Assembly (NCBI RefSeq): GCF_015709515.1
Contig: NZ_JADNQZ010000038.1
Span: 1 to 35,712, forward strand
From: Methylocystis sp. H62
GTDB taxonomy: Bacteria; Pseudomonadota; Alphaproteobacteria; Rhizobiales; Beijerinckiaceae
DNA length: 35,712 nucleotides
Direction: 5' to 3'
Shown: piece after piece, positions 16,669 through 25,161 of the stretch
How the letters are laid out: every line of letters begins with the position of its first letter
How positions within the stretch are numbered: the stretch's first letter is position 1
The notes under the pieces: generated by a model
The model's database searches: none
Told to the model about the DNA's origin: nothing
What the model saw: the letters and a program-made list of their open reading frames with translations, nothing else
Translations under genes and position numbers: made by a program

Positions 16669-18734
16669 TGTTCAGCGGCACGGATGGCTTTGGCGAACGC
16701 TGCACGCACGCGTGTCATCGCTTCTACCGAACGGCTTGCGCGCGCTTGAAGTTGAATATCCGCCGAGGTGACATCAACTGTGTTCAATTCGTCTAGCGGC
16801 CTGGTCGCATTGGCGATCACGGTATCGATGTCCAGCATCTCGTCCAGAGCGGTACGTTCGACATGGAGGCCACCCCCCATTACGACGCTCGGTTTCGCTG
16901 TGAACCGACCCAGGTTCACCTCGGTTGACATGCTTGGAGGGGTGAACAGCGGTGCTCCGCCCGCGGTGATGAGATTCTCGATCTCAACATCAAGGCTGTC
17001 GACCATGGCGATCCGCGTCGCCTCGAGAAGCTGGCCATGCTCTGCATCGCCCCGGCCGAAGACGATCATGAGGAGATTTAGGATAACTTCATAGCTGCGA
17101 TCGACACGCAGCTCGAAGCCTTTTCCAGTGTCTGCCGGCTGCAATGGCATTGGATTGCTGGCCAGCCGGAGATAGCGGACATCTGGCGGAGAGGGCAGCA
17201 ACTGGCGTACACGCTGGAAGCGGTGGAAGTGATCATAGCCCTCGTCGATGATCAACTTCGTGAGATGCAAGACGCGATCCTTAATCGCTTGCGAAATCTC
17301 CGTACTCTTCTCAATGCTCAGATACAGTCGGGTGTACATGCCGTCGACCGTATCTGACTGTACATCGGGGTCGACAGCGCGGCTATTCTGTTCGACCAGG
17401 ATGAACCAATCGATTTGCGCCTGTGTGGCGGCGGTGAGGGCGAAGGTGTGTGGCAAGTATCGCCCGTTGCCGTTCGTATCCTTGGTCTCTGTCGCACGGC
17501 TGACCACTGGCATCCCGCCCAAAAGCACAAGGATCTCATTGACCCAGCGGAAATGGCGCATCTCATCGATAGCGACGCTCAAAATGGTGTTGGCCGCCTC
17601 GAACAGCCGCAGCGGCTCTGTGTCCGTGGGCAAGGGGCGCTGTCTCGGGGCGTTGATCGAGTAGAAGGCATAGAGATACTCGACCATCAGCGCGTGCTCA
17701 ATGCCGGCGAGATACATAAGGCGGTCCACGATTGTGGCGCGGTCTGGGAACAGCTCACTTTCAGGTAGCGTCTCGGCCGGACGGTCGACGAACCGGTCCG
17801 TCTCGGTGTCATCGATGACCACGGGCAACTTCTCCCACCCGGTAATCAGCTCTGCGTGGTTCATTCGCCTGGGCACACGCTCGGCCGACGGTGTCATCGT
17901 GGCGCCGGCTGGATCCCCGGTGCTCCAAAGACCTTGTGCAACCACCGGCGGATGCGTCGGCGGCTCGGGCGCAATCTCGCCGGTGCGCACACGCTGGAAG
18001 TTGTAGATCTGCGGTCCGTCGGGCGTGACGGACACCATGTCAGGCTTGTTTGACGCCCAGTACCAGCAACCGCAGTCGGTGAAATCGTACTGCCAGGGCG
18101 AGCAGAGGCTCCGCGTCAAGTCTCCGGGCTCATAGCGTTCAGGGTCGATGACGCCGTTCTTTAGGTAGTCCGCACGCTGACCCCATATCACGACTATAGG
18201 GGCTGCGCCGGGCACTGGTATCGCGGCTGTCTGCCCAGCGGTCAGCGTCTGGATGATGCGGCTCTGCTGGTCGAGCGTCAGCTGCGGGCGGTCCGGGCCG
18301 AGCACCACGGCGGCCGGTCCGGGCTCGAACTCGCGAATGAATTGCCAGATCGAACTGCCGCCTGCGCCTTGATTGGCCATGGTGCCGATTGCCCACCGGA
18401 TCGTCATCCGCGGAGTTCCTGGCTCGTCCAGCTGAGGAATGTTGCCGACCACCGCCCAAACCTTGAGCCCTGCATCGAAATCGGCTTGCGAGAAAGGGAA
18501 GCCGCGCGTGCGATCATAATCGCGCAGCCAGCCACCGGACGCGGCGTGCAGCTCCAAGAGAAGGCCGTCTAGGAATCTCTTCTCAAGATTGCGGTGATCG
18601 AACTCCAGGCCTGGAAAAGTGTTTTCCACCGTAGCATCAGGGCGGGTAGTGACTGGATTGCCGCGTACCAAAACGTCCGCCCTGGCAGTCTGGTTCAGCG
18701 GCATAATCTTGCGGGACTTGAGGTCGTTAGGCAT
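16665..18734 (-). CDS. Fusion of LodA-C-like segment and VioB-type ferritin-like domain
   Basis: The 689-aa protein has two parts. Residues about 35-235 carry FPGLEFDHRN (40-49) and LTRSLCSPWQYDF-TDCGCWYW (207-226) followed by NKPD. These resemble, from memory, the FPGIE and PWQxDFxxC..WxxxxRPD blocks of the C-terminal half of LodA/GoxA oxidases, where the cysteine tryptophylquinone is made; C221, C223, W224 and W226 are candidate modified residues. Residues about 335-500 form a ferritin-like domain of the VioB/RebD iminophenylpyruvate dimer synthase type, with IEHALMVEYLY (E346, H347, E352), AIDEMRH (E391, H394) and later IIDEGYDHFHR. The start at 18734 follows GGGGAGAG and overlaps the radical SAM gene by 8 nt. 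The reaction is unknown. Confidence 0.75.
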   Translation of the reverse strand: MPNDLKSRKIMPLNQTARADVLVRGNPVTTRPDATVENTFPGLEFDHRNLEKRFLDGLLLELHAASGGWLRDYDRTRGFPFSQADFDAGLKVWAVVGNIPQLDEPGTPRMTIRWAIGTMANQGAGGSSIWQFIREFEPGPAAVVLGPDRPQLTLDQQSRIIQTLTAGQTAAIPVPGAAPIVVIWGQRADYLKNGVIDPERYEPGDLTRSLCSPWQYDFTDCGCWYWASNKPDMVSVTPDGPQIYNFQRVRTGEIAPEPPTHPPVVAQGLWSTGDPAGATMTPSAERVPRRMNHAELITGWEKLPVVIDDTETDRFVDRPAETLPESELFPDRATIVDRLMYLAGIEHALMVEYLYAFYSINAPRQRPLPTDTEPLRLFEAANTILSVAIDEMRHFRWVNEILVLLGGMPVVSRATETKDTNGNGRYLPHTFALTAATQAQIDWFILVEQNSRAVDPDVQSDTVDGMYTRLYLSIEKSTEISQAIKDRVLHLTKLIIDEGYDHFHRFQRVRQLLPSPPDVRYLRLASNPMPLQPADTGKGFELRVDRSYEVILNLLMIVFGRGDAEHGQLLEATRIAMVDSLDVEIENLITAGGAPLFTPPSMSTEVNLGRFTAKPSVVMGGGLHVERTALDEMLDIDTVIANATRPLDELNTVDVTSADIQLQARASRSVEAMTRVRAAFAKAIRAAEQ

Positions 18735-20073
18735 GCGACTCTCCCCGGGGTTTAGAAATCAAGTTGCTGAAGTATGCTGGAGCAGCCTGACTGATCTCTG
18801 CGTAGGCTGAGAGGCAGAACTCTAACCAGCCACGGACATAGTCGCAGCCGATGCGACCGCGGCGGGAGACCTCATGGTAGCAACCGCCGCCGCATAGGTA
18901 ACGAGCCCAGCACGAACGGCAGGGCTCCTGCCTGTCGACATGGCTGCGTTCCAAATGGGCCGCGCGCGCGGCGCTGTCTGCTCCGCTCGCGATATCACCG
19001 AACTGGAAGCCCGCATCATCGACCAGCCGATGACAGCCATAGAGCCCACCATTCGATCCGACGCTCAGATATCCGGCACCAGCTCCGCACGGATAAGGCA
19101 TGTGAGCGCCGCGGTGCAATTGTAGCATCGCAGTGTGAAAATTGGAGAAGGCCCAGATCTCACCGGCTAGTGCACGTCGCTTCGCCTCAGCGCCGCATGC
19201 AATCATCTCGGCGAGAAATTGCTCCAAATCGGTAGCTTCGAAGGCTGGCGTTCCAGGCGGCGCCGCTATGACCGGCGCAAAACCAGCCTCGTCGACATCG
19301 AAAGACAATAGGTGCTCCAGGAGTTCTGGCAAGCTTCCCGTGAAGGGTGTGACCGTGCAACGCAACGACAGGTGTTTCGGCCGCCGCCTCGACATCGTCA
19401 GGCTGGACAGTCCAGCTACAACGGCATCGTAGGCGCTGCCTCGACCGGAAGCTATCTGTCGCTGAAGATCGTTACTCGCTCGGTCCCCGTCCAAAGATAC
19501 GGCGACAGCAAACGGAAATGCCGACAACAGCGCCGCATCTTGGTCGGTCAAAAGTGTAGCATTCGTGGTGATCGAAAAGCGCATCCGGTGGCCAGCCGCG
19601 GCAGCGGTCTCAGCGGCATATCTTGTTGCCCAGTGCACGAGCTTTCGATTGACAAACGGCTCGCCTCCCATGAAACCCACAAGTAGATCGCTCGCGGGTG
19701 GCGAGTCGGCAATAAGGCCATCAATTGCCTTTCGGGCAATATCCTCCGGCATCGTTCGCGCCTTGCCGCCGAAGCGGCCTTCGTCAGCATAGCAATAGCT
19801 GCAAGAGAGATTACACGCTTGCGCAACGTTTAGAGACAGGCATTTAACCGGCGGGGGAGCGATCGTCTCGTCGCCGATATATCGGTTTGCGCCGAAGCCA
19901 ATGAGGTCGCCGAGCTCGGGAGGAATCTCGCGCCGAGAGAGAGAGCACATCAATGATGCAGCCAGTTCCTCATCCAGATTGAAGATGCGGCTGCCATCGG
20001 CAAGGAACAGGTGCGCGCCCCGGCCGCTCCTGAAGACACGCGCCTCCGCAGTGATATCGACCGGTGTGTGCAT
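18727..20073 (-). CDS. Radical SAM/SPASM peptide- or protein-modifying enzyme
   Basis: The 448-aa enzyme has the radical SAM cluster motif QACNLSCSYCYADEG (C87, C91, C94), the GGEP motif (VGFMGGEPFV), and a C-terminal SPASM region with many Cys: PYPCGAGAGYLSVGSNG, YGCHRLV, CRSCWARYLCGGGCY and a last C before WLEF. This architecture is that of enzymes that install crosslinks or other modifications in peptides and proteins, for example anSME or the QhpD/PeaB thioether-forming enzymes. The ATG at 20073 overlaps the LodA-like stop as TGATG; a longer frame to 20109 is a shadow. Lying between the two halves of a LodA-like protein, it probably acts on one of them; no small precursor peptide was identified in the operon. 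Confidence 0.88.
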   Translation of the reverse strand: MHTPVDITAEARVFRSGRGAHLFLADGSRIFNLDEELAASLMCSLSRREIPPELGDLIGFGANRYIGDETIAPPPVKCLSLNVAQACNLSCSYCYADEGRFGGKARTMPEDIARKAIDGLIADSPPASDLLVGFMGGEPFVNRKLVHWATRYAAETAAAAGHRMRFSITTNATLLTDQDAALLSAFPFAVAVSLDGDRASNDLQRQIASGRGSAYDAVVAGLSSLTMSRRRPKHLSLRCTVTPFTGSLPELLEHLLSFDVDEAGFAPVIAAPPGTPAFEATDLEQFLAEMIACGAEAKRRALAGEIWAFSNFHTAMLQLHRGAHMPYPCGAGAGYLSVGSNGGLYGCHRLVDDAGFQFGDIASGADSAARAAHLERSHVDRQEPCRSCWARYLCGGGCYHEVSRRGRIGCDYVRGWLEFCLSAYAEISQAAPAYFSNLISKPRGESHA

Positions 20074-21548
20074 CAAACCACCCCCTGCTGGCGCAACCCT
20101 TCCACCCAACGCTGCAGCATTTCGTATTGCCGCCGTGTGATATTCATCGGCCCACCATGTGAGCCGCGCATGAGTGGCGGCATCCGACGGTCAAACCTCT
20201 GGTTTTCGTCGAGCGGGGTACGTATCCAAGCGCTTATCAACTGTGGATCCTCGCGAAGCCGATCGCGCAGGTACTCGAGCGCGGTGTAGCGGCGGTGCTT
20301 ACGTTGCCCCAGGGAAGATACGGGTAGCGCATCAGCGCGGTGCGCCGTCGGTGCATTTTCGTCTCGGGTTGGCCAGATCGTATTGATCGGCAGTTCGTCG
20401 CGTTCCCCGGTCGAACGCGGCAGGCGGTCAGATGGCTGCTGATCAGTTCTGTGGAGCCGATCGAGTTCGGCATCCTTGTTCATTGCGTCCGAGGTCTCGA
20501 GCGCGCGCTCGAACAGATCGCGCACAAGGTCGTCGAGCTCGGCTAGATCGACATTGCGTACACCGGCTCGGTCTACGCGGTCGGCAAGCCCGTCCTGGAT
20601 CGACGTCAGGTGCCGACGATCTGGCGCGAAATCTGGTGGGCCGACGGCAATACGGGACACTGCGGTCAAACCGGAGACCGTGCACTCGATGATACCATCG
20701 GAGACATCATCGACGAGACCCAGGCTGATGTTGGATTGCGGAAACTGGGCATGAATACCGCTAGGAGTCTTCCGACCGTCCTGCGGTATGAAGGGCGGAC
20801 CAATCGGCTCCTGGAATCGGTAGTTCGGCCACCGCGCTCCCGGGTTCAGTATCAACCGGCCGGGCAAGTCGAAACCTGTCCACTCGCCGGGCGTGGGATG
20901 CTCTTGAATGCGCTGCAGAAGGTTACTTGGTCCATAGACCAGCCCCTCGGGAGCGTAGAACCTCAGGCGCAACTCCGGTAACTCATCAATCGGTCGGGCC
21001 ACCTGAACTGCACCAATGGGTATAGATGCACCTTCTCTGAGTAGGCGCTGTTCCTCGGGGCCATGCGGAGCGCCCAGTGCCAACGGAACCCGCGAGTGTG
21101 TGTCGCCGCGGATCTCCTCGAAGCATTCGAGTTTGTCGCCCTCGCTTAACGTGAACTGATAGGCCTTGAGATTGGCGAGGCGCACCCGCCACGTCACGGT
21201 GGATAGATCAATCCCCAACGCTGCAAGAAGGCCTTTGGTGATCGGACCGGAGTCTGACTGGCCATCAATGGTCCAACGACCGTGTAATTCGAAATAGGGG
21301 CACACAGGCCGGAAGTGCCACGTGCCATTGTTGTCACGATCCTTGAAAACTACCTCACCAGTCGCGGGCTTCACACTTGGGTTGGCATTGGCATCCAACT
21401 CGAGCGAGTCGAGCGCCCGAAGCGTCGTCTTGCCAGTACCTCCCGGACCTCGGTCCGTCGGCCCCCATTCAAAATTGTCGCAAATCGTCGGACTCGATCC
21501 TAGCCGCGCGACGGCCAGCGGGGGACAAAGCCAAATCTCTTCAATCAT
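20073..21548 (-). CDS. LodA-like oxidase, N-terminal part only
   Basis: The 491-aa protein starts IEEIWLCPPLAVARLGSSP, the usual first strand of LodA/GoxA (L-lysine or glycine oxidase) proteins, and continues with FKDRDNNGTWHFRPVCPYFE and ends with MPPLMRGSHGGPMNITRRQY then EMLQRWVEG. In LodA-type proteins that last block is followed by roughly 200 residues holding the Cys and Trp of the tryptophylquinone; here the gene stops immediately after it. The missing half appears to be in the ferritin-fusion gene downstream. The start at 21548 has AAGGAG 6 nt upstream (a frame to 21575 lacks one). It is the first gene of the operon. If active, the family would oxidise an amino acid and release hydrogen peroxide; activity cannot be assumed. 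Confidence 0.68.
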   Translation of the reverse strand: MIEEIWLCPPLAVARLGSSPTICDNFEWGPTDRGPGGTGKTTLRALDSLELDANANPSVKPATGEVVFKDRDNNGTWHFRPVCPYFELHGRWTIDGQSDSGPITKGLLAALGIDLSTVTWRVRLANLKAYQFTLSEGDKLECFEEIRGDTHSRVPLALGAPHGPEEQRLLREGASIPIGAVQVARPIDELPELRLRFYAPEGLVYGPSNLLQRIQEHPTPGEWTGFDLPGRLILNPGARWPNYRFQEPIGPPFIPQDGRKTPSGIHAQFPQSNISLGLVDDVSDGIIECTVSGLTAVSRIAVGPPDFAPDRRHLTSIQDGLADRVDRAGVRNVDLAELDDLVRDLFERALETSDAMNKDAELDRLHRTDQQPSDRLPRSTGERDELPINTIWPTRDENAPTAHRADALPVSSLGQRKHRRYTALEYLRDRLREDPQLISAWIRTPLDENQRFDRRMPPLMRGSHGGPMNITRRQYEMLQRWVEGLRQQGVV

Positions 21549-21652
21549 CCAAAGCTCCTTGCGAGTAAATGACACGCAGAGCGATAAACATCCTCAACTT
21601 AAGCAGCCATTGATAGCACCGGCTGCAATAAAGGTCTATGTACGCGGCAGTC

Positions 21653-21667
21653 TCGCTTTGAAAGCGA
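21653..21667. promoter_or_regulatory. Candidate operator palindrome TCGCTTT-G-AAAGCGA
   Basis: A perfect 15-bp inverted repeat (7-bp arms) about 105 bp upstream of the LodA-like start, in the only sizeable non-coding stretch before that operon (21549-21744). Its position fits a repressor or activator site. No regulator gene is nearby. Confidence 0.35.
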
Positions 21668-21684
21668 ATCGACATCACCTCAGT

Positions 21685-21711
21685 GGGAGAAGTGTTTGTC
21701 GACCTTCTCCC
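21685..21711. other. Hairpin between LodA-like operon and pRiA4b-type pseudogene
   Basis: GGGAGAAG (21685-21692) pairs perfectly with CTTCTCCC (21704-21711) around an 11-nt loop, and flanking bases extend the stem after one bulge. It lies 34 bp downstream of the minus-strand pseudogene stop at 21745. No T-run follows, so it is terminator-like at best. Confidence 0.35.
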
Positions 21712-21744
21712 GCACTCCCGATCAGCTAGCGGGCAGCAGACAAT

Positions 21745-22477
21745 TCACTGTTGTTGATGCATCAGAATGAGATGCTGTCCTTGCCGCAAATCGGAATTTA
21801 CCCTGCGTCGGCGGAATGGTCGCGGCGACCAGCGTTCGCGTTCCTCTGTTCGCTTAACAACCTCTTCAAGCAGCGAGCGAATATTGCAGTTGTCGAGATC
21901 GTTCCTGCGTTCCCAAAGTGCGGCCTTTTCGATGATTTCCGCCATGATTCCAAGATCATTGCTCATTGAGCGCCTCGAATGAATATGGAGCATTGCTCCG
22001 ATTGAGATAGCCGGCCGGTCCTCCGCAATCCTCGGGCGGCAAGCCCCTATTCCATCAGTGCAAAACGGATAGTCTCGTTCAGACTCGAACCTTTCTTCGA
22101 GCCTCACCTAGTGACGCCAAGGAATGTTCAGATCATTTTCGTAGACGAAGCGCGCACCCTTGCGAAGGCACAAGCTTTCCAGCGTCACGTCCGGCGAGCG
22201 AGCGGCCACCAGCCAGGATCCGTTAACGAATGGCGCGCAAATGAAATTCAAAGAGATGGATGCCTTGCCAGCCCATCGCGCCCTGGATCACGCCGTGCAG
22301 CTGGCGAAGCGTGGAGGCCGTCGGCACGTCCAATCGGCGCCAAACCATTGGGCTGAGACCCAGCAGCCAAACCTTGAATCGAATTGTTGTGCCGGGCATT
22401 TCCGGGGCGGAAGTGGGAGATGAGCCTGTTCGTCTTGGCAAAGGGATCTCCAACGCCACACCTTGCTCATTGCTCAT
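21745..22477 (-). pseudogene. Plasmid pRiA4b ORF-3-like protein, multiply broken
   Basis: The minus strand encodes TTIRFKVWLLGLSPMVWRRL and RQLHGVIQGAMGWQGIHLFE, then after one extra base at about 22222 SWLVAARSPDVTLES and GARFVYENDLNIPW, then a TAG at 22110 in place of a Glu codon, then VRLEERFESERDYPFCTDG. Around 22035 another base is lost, putting PEDCGGPAGYLN in a different frame, and a later shift restores RRVNSDLRQGQHLILMHQQQ at the end. Together these match the full pRiA4b ORF-3-like family along its length. That family is common on rhizobial plasmids; its function is unknown to me. With three shifts and one stop the gene is dead. Confidence 0.8.
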
Positions 22478-22751
22478 TCTACCCGCGAAAACAGAAGCCG
22501 TTAGCCGCCGCCCCACACTTCCTCATGGTCTCCCATTAGATCCCCTTTCAGGCCAAGGTCTCGATCACGCCGTGGCCCGCGGATTTTCTGCAGCGCGAGA
22601 TCCTCGTCCATCTCGGGCGGGGCCAAACAGAGGTCGGGGCGTACTCCGCATGGCTCGAACAGTCTTGGCGCGTTTACTTTCGGAACCACCGTCAGGCATA
22701 TTGCGCTGAGAGGCGGTGGAGCGACTATCTTTGCTGACTTCTTATATTCTA

Positions 22752-23629
22752 GGCGGTGTGGACGAATTTGCGATTGAAGATCGCTTGGGGATTCCCAGGC
22801 GGAATCAGGCATGATTCATAGGACTCCGACTGAGTCGGAGACCAGAAGCCATGTCGACACGGATTGACGAGGAAGACTGGGCGCATACGCTCACGGTGTT
22901 TCGGGCCTGCCTTCCGCGTCGCGGACGCAAAGGCGAAGACGATCGTCACTTCCTCGAAGCACTTCATTTCTTCACGCTCGAAAACGTAAGGTGGCGCGCG
23001 CTGCCGGAGCGGTTCGGACGCTGGAACAGCGTCTGGAAACGCTTCGATCGCTTGAGCAAGGCCGGCGTATTCGAGGCCTTCTTCGACACGCTCGCCTCCA
23101 TGAGTTCGTCGGCGCATCTGATCCAGATGTTCGATTCAACGATCGTGCGCGCGCACGTATCGGCCGCAGGAGCCAAAGGGGGCAAGACGCGCAGGCGCTC
23201 GGACGGTCGCGCGGCGGCTTCACCACGAAAATTCACGCCAAGTCGGACGCGTCGGGCGACATCATCGCTTTCGATCTGACCGGCGGCGAGGCTGCCGACG
23301 CGCCGCATTTCGAAACGCTCCTCGATATCGGGCCGGACATTCAGCCCCGCGTCGTCATCTGCGACAAGGGCTACGCCAGCAAGGACAATCGCGCAGCGGC
23401 GAGATCGCGCGGCGTTGCGCCCGTGATCCCGTACAAGGCCAATGAGAAGAACAAGCCCGCCTTCTTCGCGCGCACGCTCTACAAGGCGCGTTCGCGGATC
23501 GAGCAGGGCTTCGGCCGGCTCAAACGATTCAAGCGCATCGCGCTACGTTGCGAGAAGACCGCCAGAAATTTCCAATCTATCGTCAGTTTCGCCGCTGGTC
23601 TCTGCTTGATCAAATTCGTCCACACGGCC
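22752..23629 (+). mobile_element. IS5-family, IS427-group element
   Basis: The ends are inverted: GGCGGTGTGGACGAATTTG on the left and, read from the right, GGCCGTGTGGACGAATTTG (one mismatch). Both sides abut CTAG (22749-22752 and 23629-23632), the usual target of this group with TA duplication. The length of about 878 bp is standard. The right CTAG supplies the TAG stop codon of the ScpB-like frame. The transposase appears intact, so this is probably the youngest and possibly the only active insertion in the window. Confidence 0.88.
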
Positions 23630-23632
23630 TAG
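22851..23632 (+). CDS. IS5/IS427 transposase, produced by programmed -1 frameshift
   Basis: The first frame (22851-23279) encodes STRIDEEDWAHTLTVFRACL and the first catalytic Asp in MFDSTIVRAH. The second frame carries GGFTTKIHAKSDASGD, the second Asp in VICDKGYASK and the Glu in SRIEQGFGRLKRFKR. Continuity AGAKGG-QDAQALGRSRGG needs one base to be read twice at the slippery run AAAGGGGG (about 23174-23182), the standard arrangement for this IS group. All three DDE residues are present. The reading assumes that the run length is correct. Confidence 0.88.
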
Positions 23633-24422
23633 TCGCGAGAGTTCTGTCGTCGATCATTCCTAATGCTCCCCGCGTCGCTCTCCGCATCTAGATCCACCTC
23701 TCCTGCGAACAAAACATCATCGAGATCGGCCTTGGGCTTTGGCATCTCCAAGAGCCCTTCGTCTTCAAGCCTTTCGATGTCGGGAAGCTCGCGCAGCGTC
23801 GCGAGCCCGAAGACCTCCAGGAATTTTTGGTCGTTACGTAGGCGAAAGGCGCGCCGGGCTCCGGCGCGCGCAAAGCGCCATCAATCAAGCCATGGCGTTT
23901 GAGCGCGCCAATGACATCGCGGCTGATCGCCCTGCCAGCAAGACGGGACAAACCGGCGCGCGTGGCGGGTTGCAGATAGGCAATCGCCGTCACGGCCAAA
24001 ATCTCCGTCGGCGTCAGCTCCGGCGCGCCGGCGTCGCGCAAACCGTCGCGGCCCGCCGCTCGGATCGCCGGCGCGAAGCGCGGCTTGGTACGGAGTTGAT
24101 AGCCCCCGGCGACAAAGACCAGCTCACAGGGCCGCGTACGCAGTTCGTCTCGGATGTCGCTAATTAAGTCGTCAAGATTACAGGCCGATCCGACAACCCG
24201 CGAGAGCGCTTCTCTCGCCACCGGACTACGCGCGCAGCGAAAACGACGGATTCGACGCGTCCCATCCATTCCCGCCAGCGCGCAGCCTCCGGCAGATCGA
24301 CGAGACCGGGTCGAAGGATTCTCGGAACTCGCTTGCCTGAAACGCGGTTTTAGGGCGGCCCATGATTGCGCCTCACCTTGTTCCTCAATGTCCTTCACTC
24401 GAACCCCCCACCAATTTCTCAA
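23630..24422 (-). pseudogene. ScpB-like segregation and condensation protein, frameshifted
   Basis: The central part (VGSACNLDDLISDIRDELRT, CELVFVAGGYQLRTKPRF, LTPTEILAVTAIAYLQPATR, AGLSRLAGRAISRD) is a winged-helix ScpB-type protein of the kind seen on rhizobial plasmids. Two frameshifts interrupt it: near 24228, where PEAARWREWMGRVESVVFAA is in another frame, and near 23826, where a run of five A instead of six throws KFLEVFGLATLRDLPD and the C-terminal tail out of frame. The proper C-terminus ends at the TAG formed by the IS427 target at 23630. ScpB works with SMC in chromosome condensation; this copy is presumably non-functional. Confidence 0.8.
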
Positions 24423-24500
24423 GTCGCCAAACCCTGATTGTCGACCCTACCCGCCAACTCGGATCTGTCGCCTGCGACGCCTTAAAGCCGGTACAGCCGA

Positions 24501-24700
24501 AAGCTCGACCGCCCGGTCGAAGGTGCCTCCGCAGTCCGGCGACACATCGATGATCTGATTGAATACCTCTAGGCCAATGAACTTGTGCTCGTGAATTACG
24601 GACGCCGTCGCCGCGATCGGCCGCGATTTCAAAGCGCTGTCAATGAAATCCCGTCAAAACGCATGATCAAGAACCAGCAGATTCGATGGAACAGGTGGGC
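24501..24700 (+). pseudogene. ISKra4-like transposase, C-terminal scrap
   Basis: The plus strand reads RRHIDDLIEYL, an in-frame TAG, ANELVLVNYG, a scrambled Arg-rich stretch, then SAVNEIPSKRMIKNQQIRWN. This parallels YGARYRSGRRIATALAESAV and NSLTARRMVKKQQMRWSKRG in the transposase at the right end of the window, so it is a degraded relative. From 24701 to 25161 I recognise no gene. Confidence 0.55.
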
Positions 24701-25054
24701 AAGCTTGGAGCTTGGAGCGACGGAATAGAACTCCCGCGATTGACCCGTAGATTGGGCACGCGCCTGCAGCAACGGCTTGCATCTGGTGGTTAAAGTGAGA
24801 TGCTTTCGCTCGTCAGCGATAGCCCCACTGAATTGCAGTCATCCTTCGCGCGGCGATCTTGCCAAGATTCGTCTTTGGCGGCATGCTGATCGGCATTGAG
24901 CGGTTTGAACCTTTATGAGCTTGTCATGGGCAAAAAAATCTTTCTCTTGGCCGACCGTACCGGCAATCCTGCTCAACACATTATGAATCTAACGTTCAGT
25001 GCCTTTATCCGGCGCTCGACACGTCCACAAGCGTCGAACGTCGTTGTTCAAGAC

Positions 25055-25133
25055 ATTGGACAAGTTTCTGTTAGTTTATGAGAATAACACAGCTGGCATT
25101 GAATCGTTCATCCAATGGTATTGGCCAAGTTTC
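25055..25133 (+). promoter_or_regulatory. Duplicated ATTGG[AC]CAAGTTTC element upstream of the peroxidase gene
   Basis: ATTGGACAAGTTTC at 25055-25068 recurs as ATTGGCCAAGTTTC at 25120-25133 (13 of 14 identical, 65 bp apart, about six helical turns). The second copy overlaps an inverted repeat CCAAT-GGT-ATTGG (25112-25124) and ends 28 bp before the ATG. This could be a pair of regulator sites. No clear -35/-10 pair could be assigned. Confidence 0.3.
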
Positions 25134-25161
25134 ACTTGATAGCGAGTAGGGGGATGCTGGG

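Noticed and set aside
16421-16705. A 94-codon frame overlapping the small coupled gene
   Set aside because: Alternative frame of the same DNA without ribosome site; the ATGA-coupled frame is preferred.
22540-22737. A 65-codon plus-strand tail ending AWLEQSWRVYFRNHRQAYC... just before the IS427 element
   Set aside because: It looks protein-like but has no start (TAG immediately upstream) and no family that I recognise; it may be the end of a lost gene.
24896-25081. A short plus-strand frame ending VVQDIGQVSVSL before the peroxidase gene
   Set aside because: No good ribosome site and no similarity; the apparent repeated peptide IGQVS is explained by the duplicated 14-bp DNA box.
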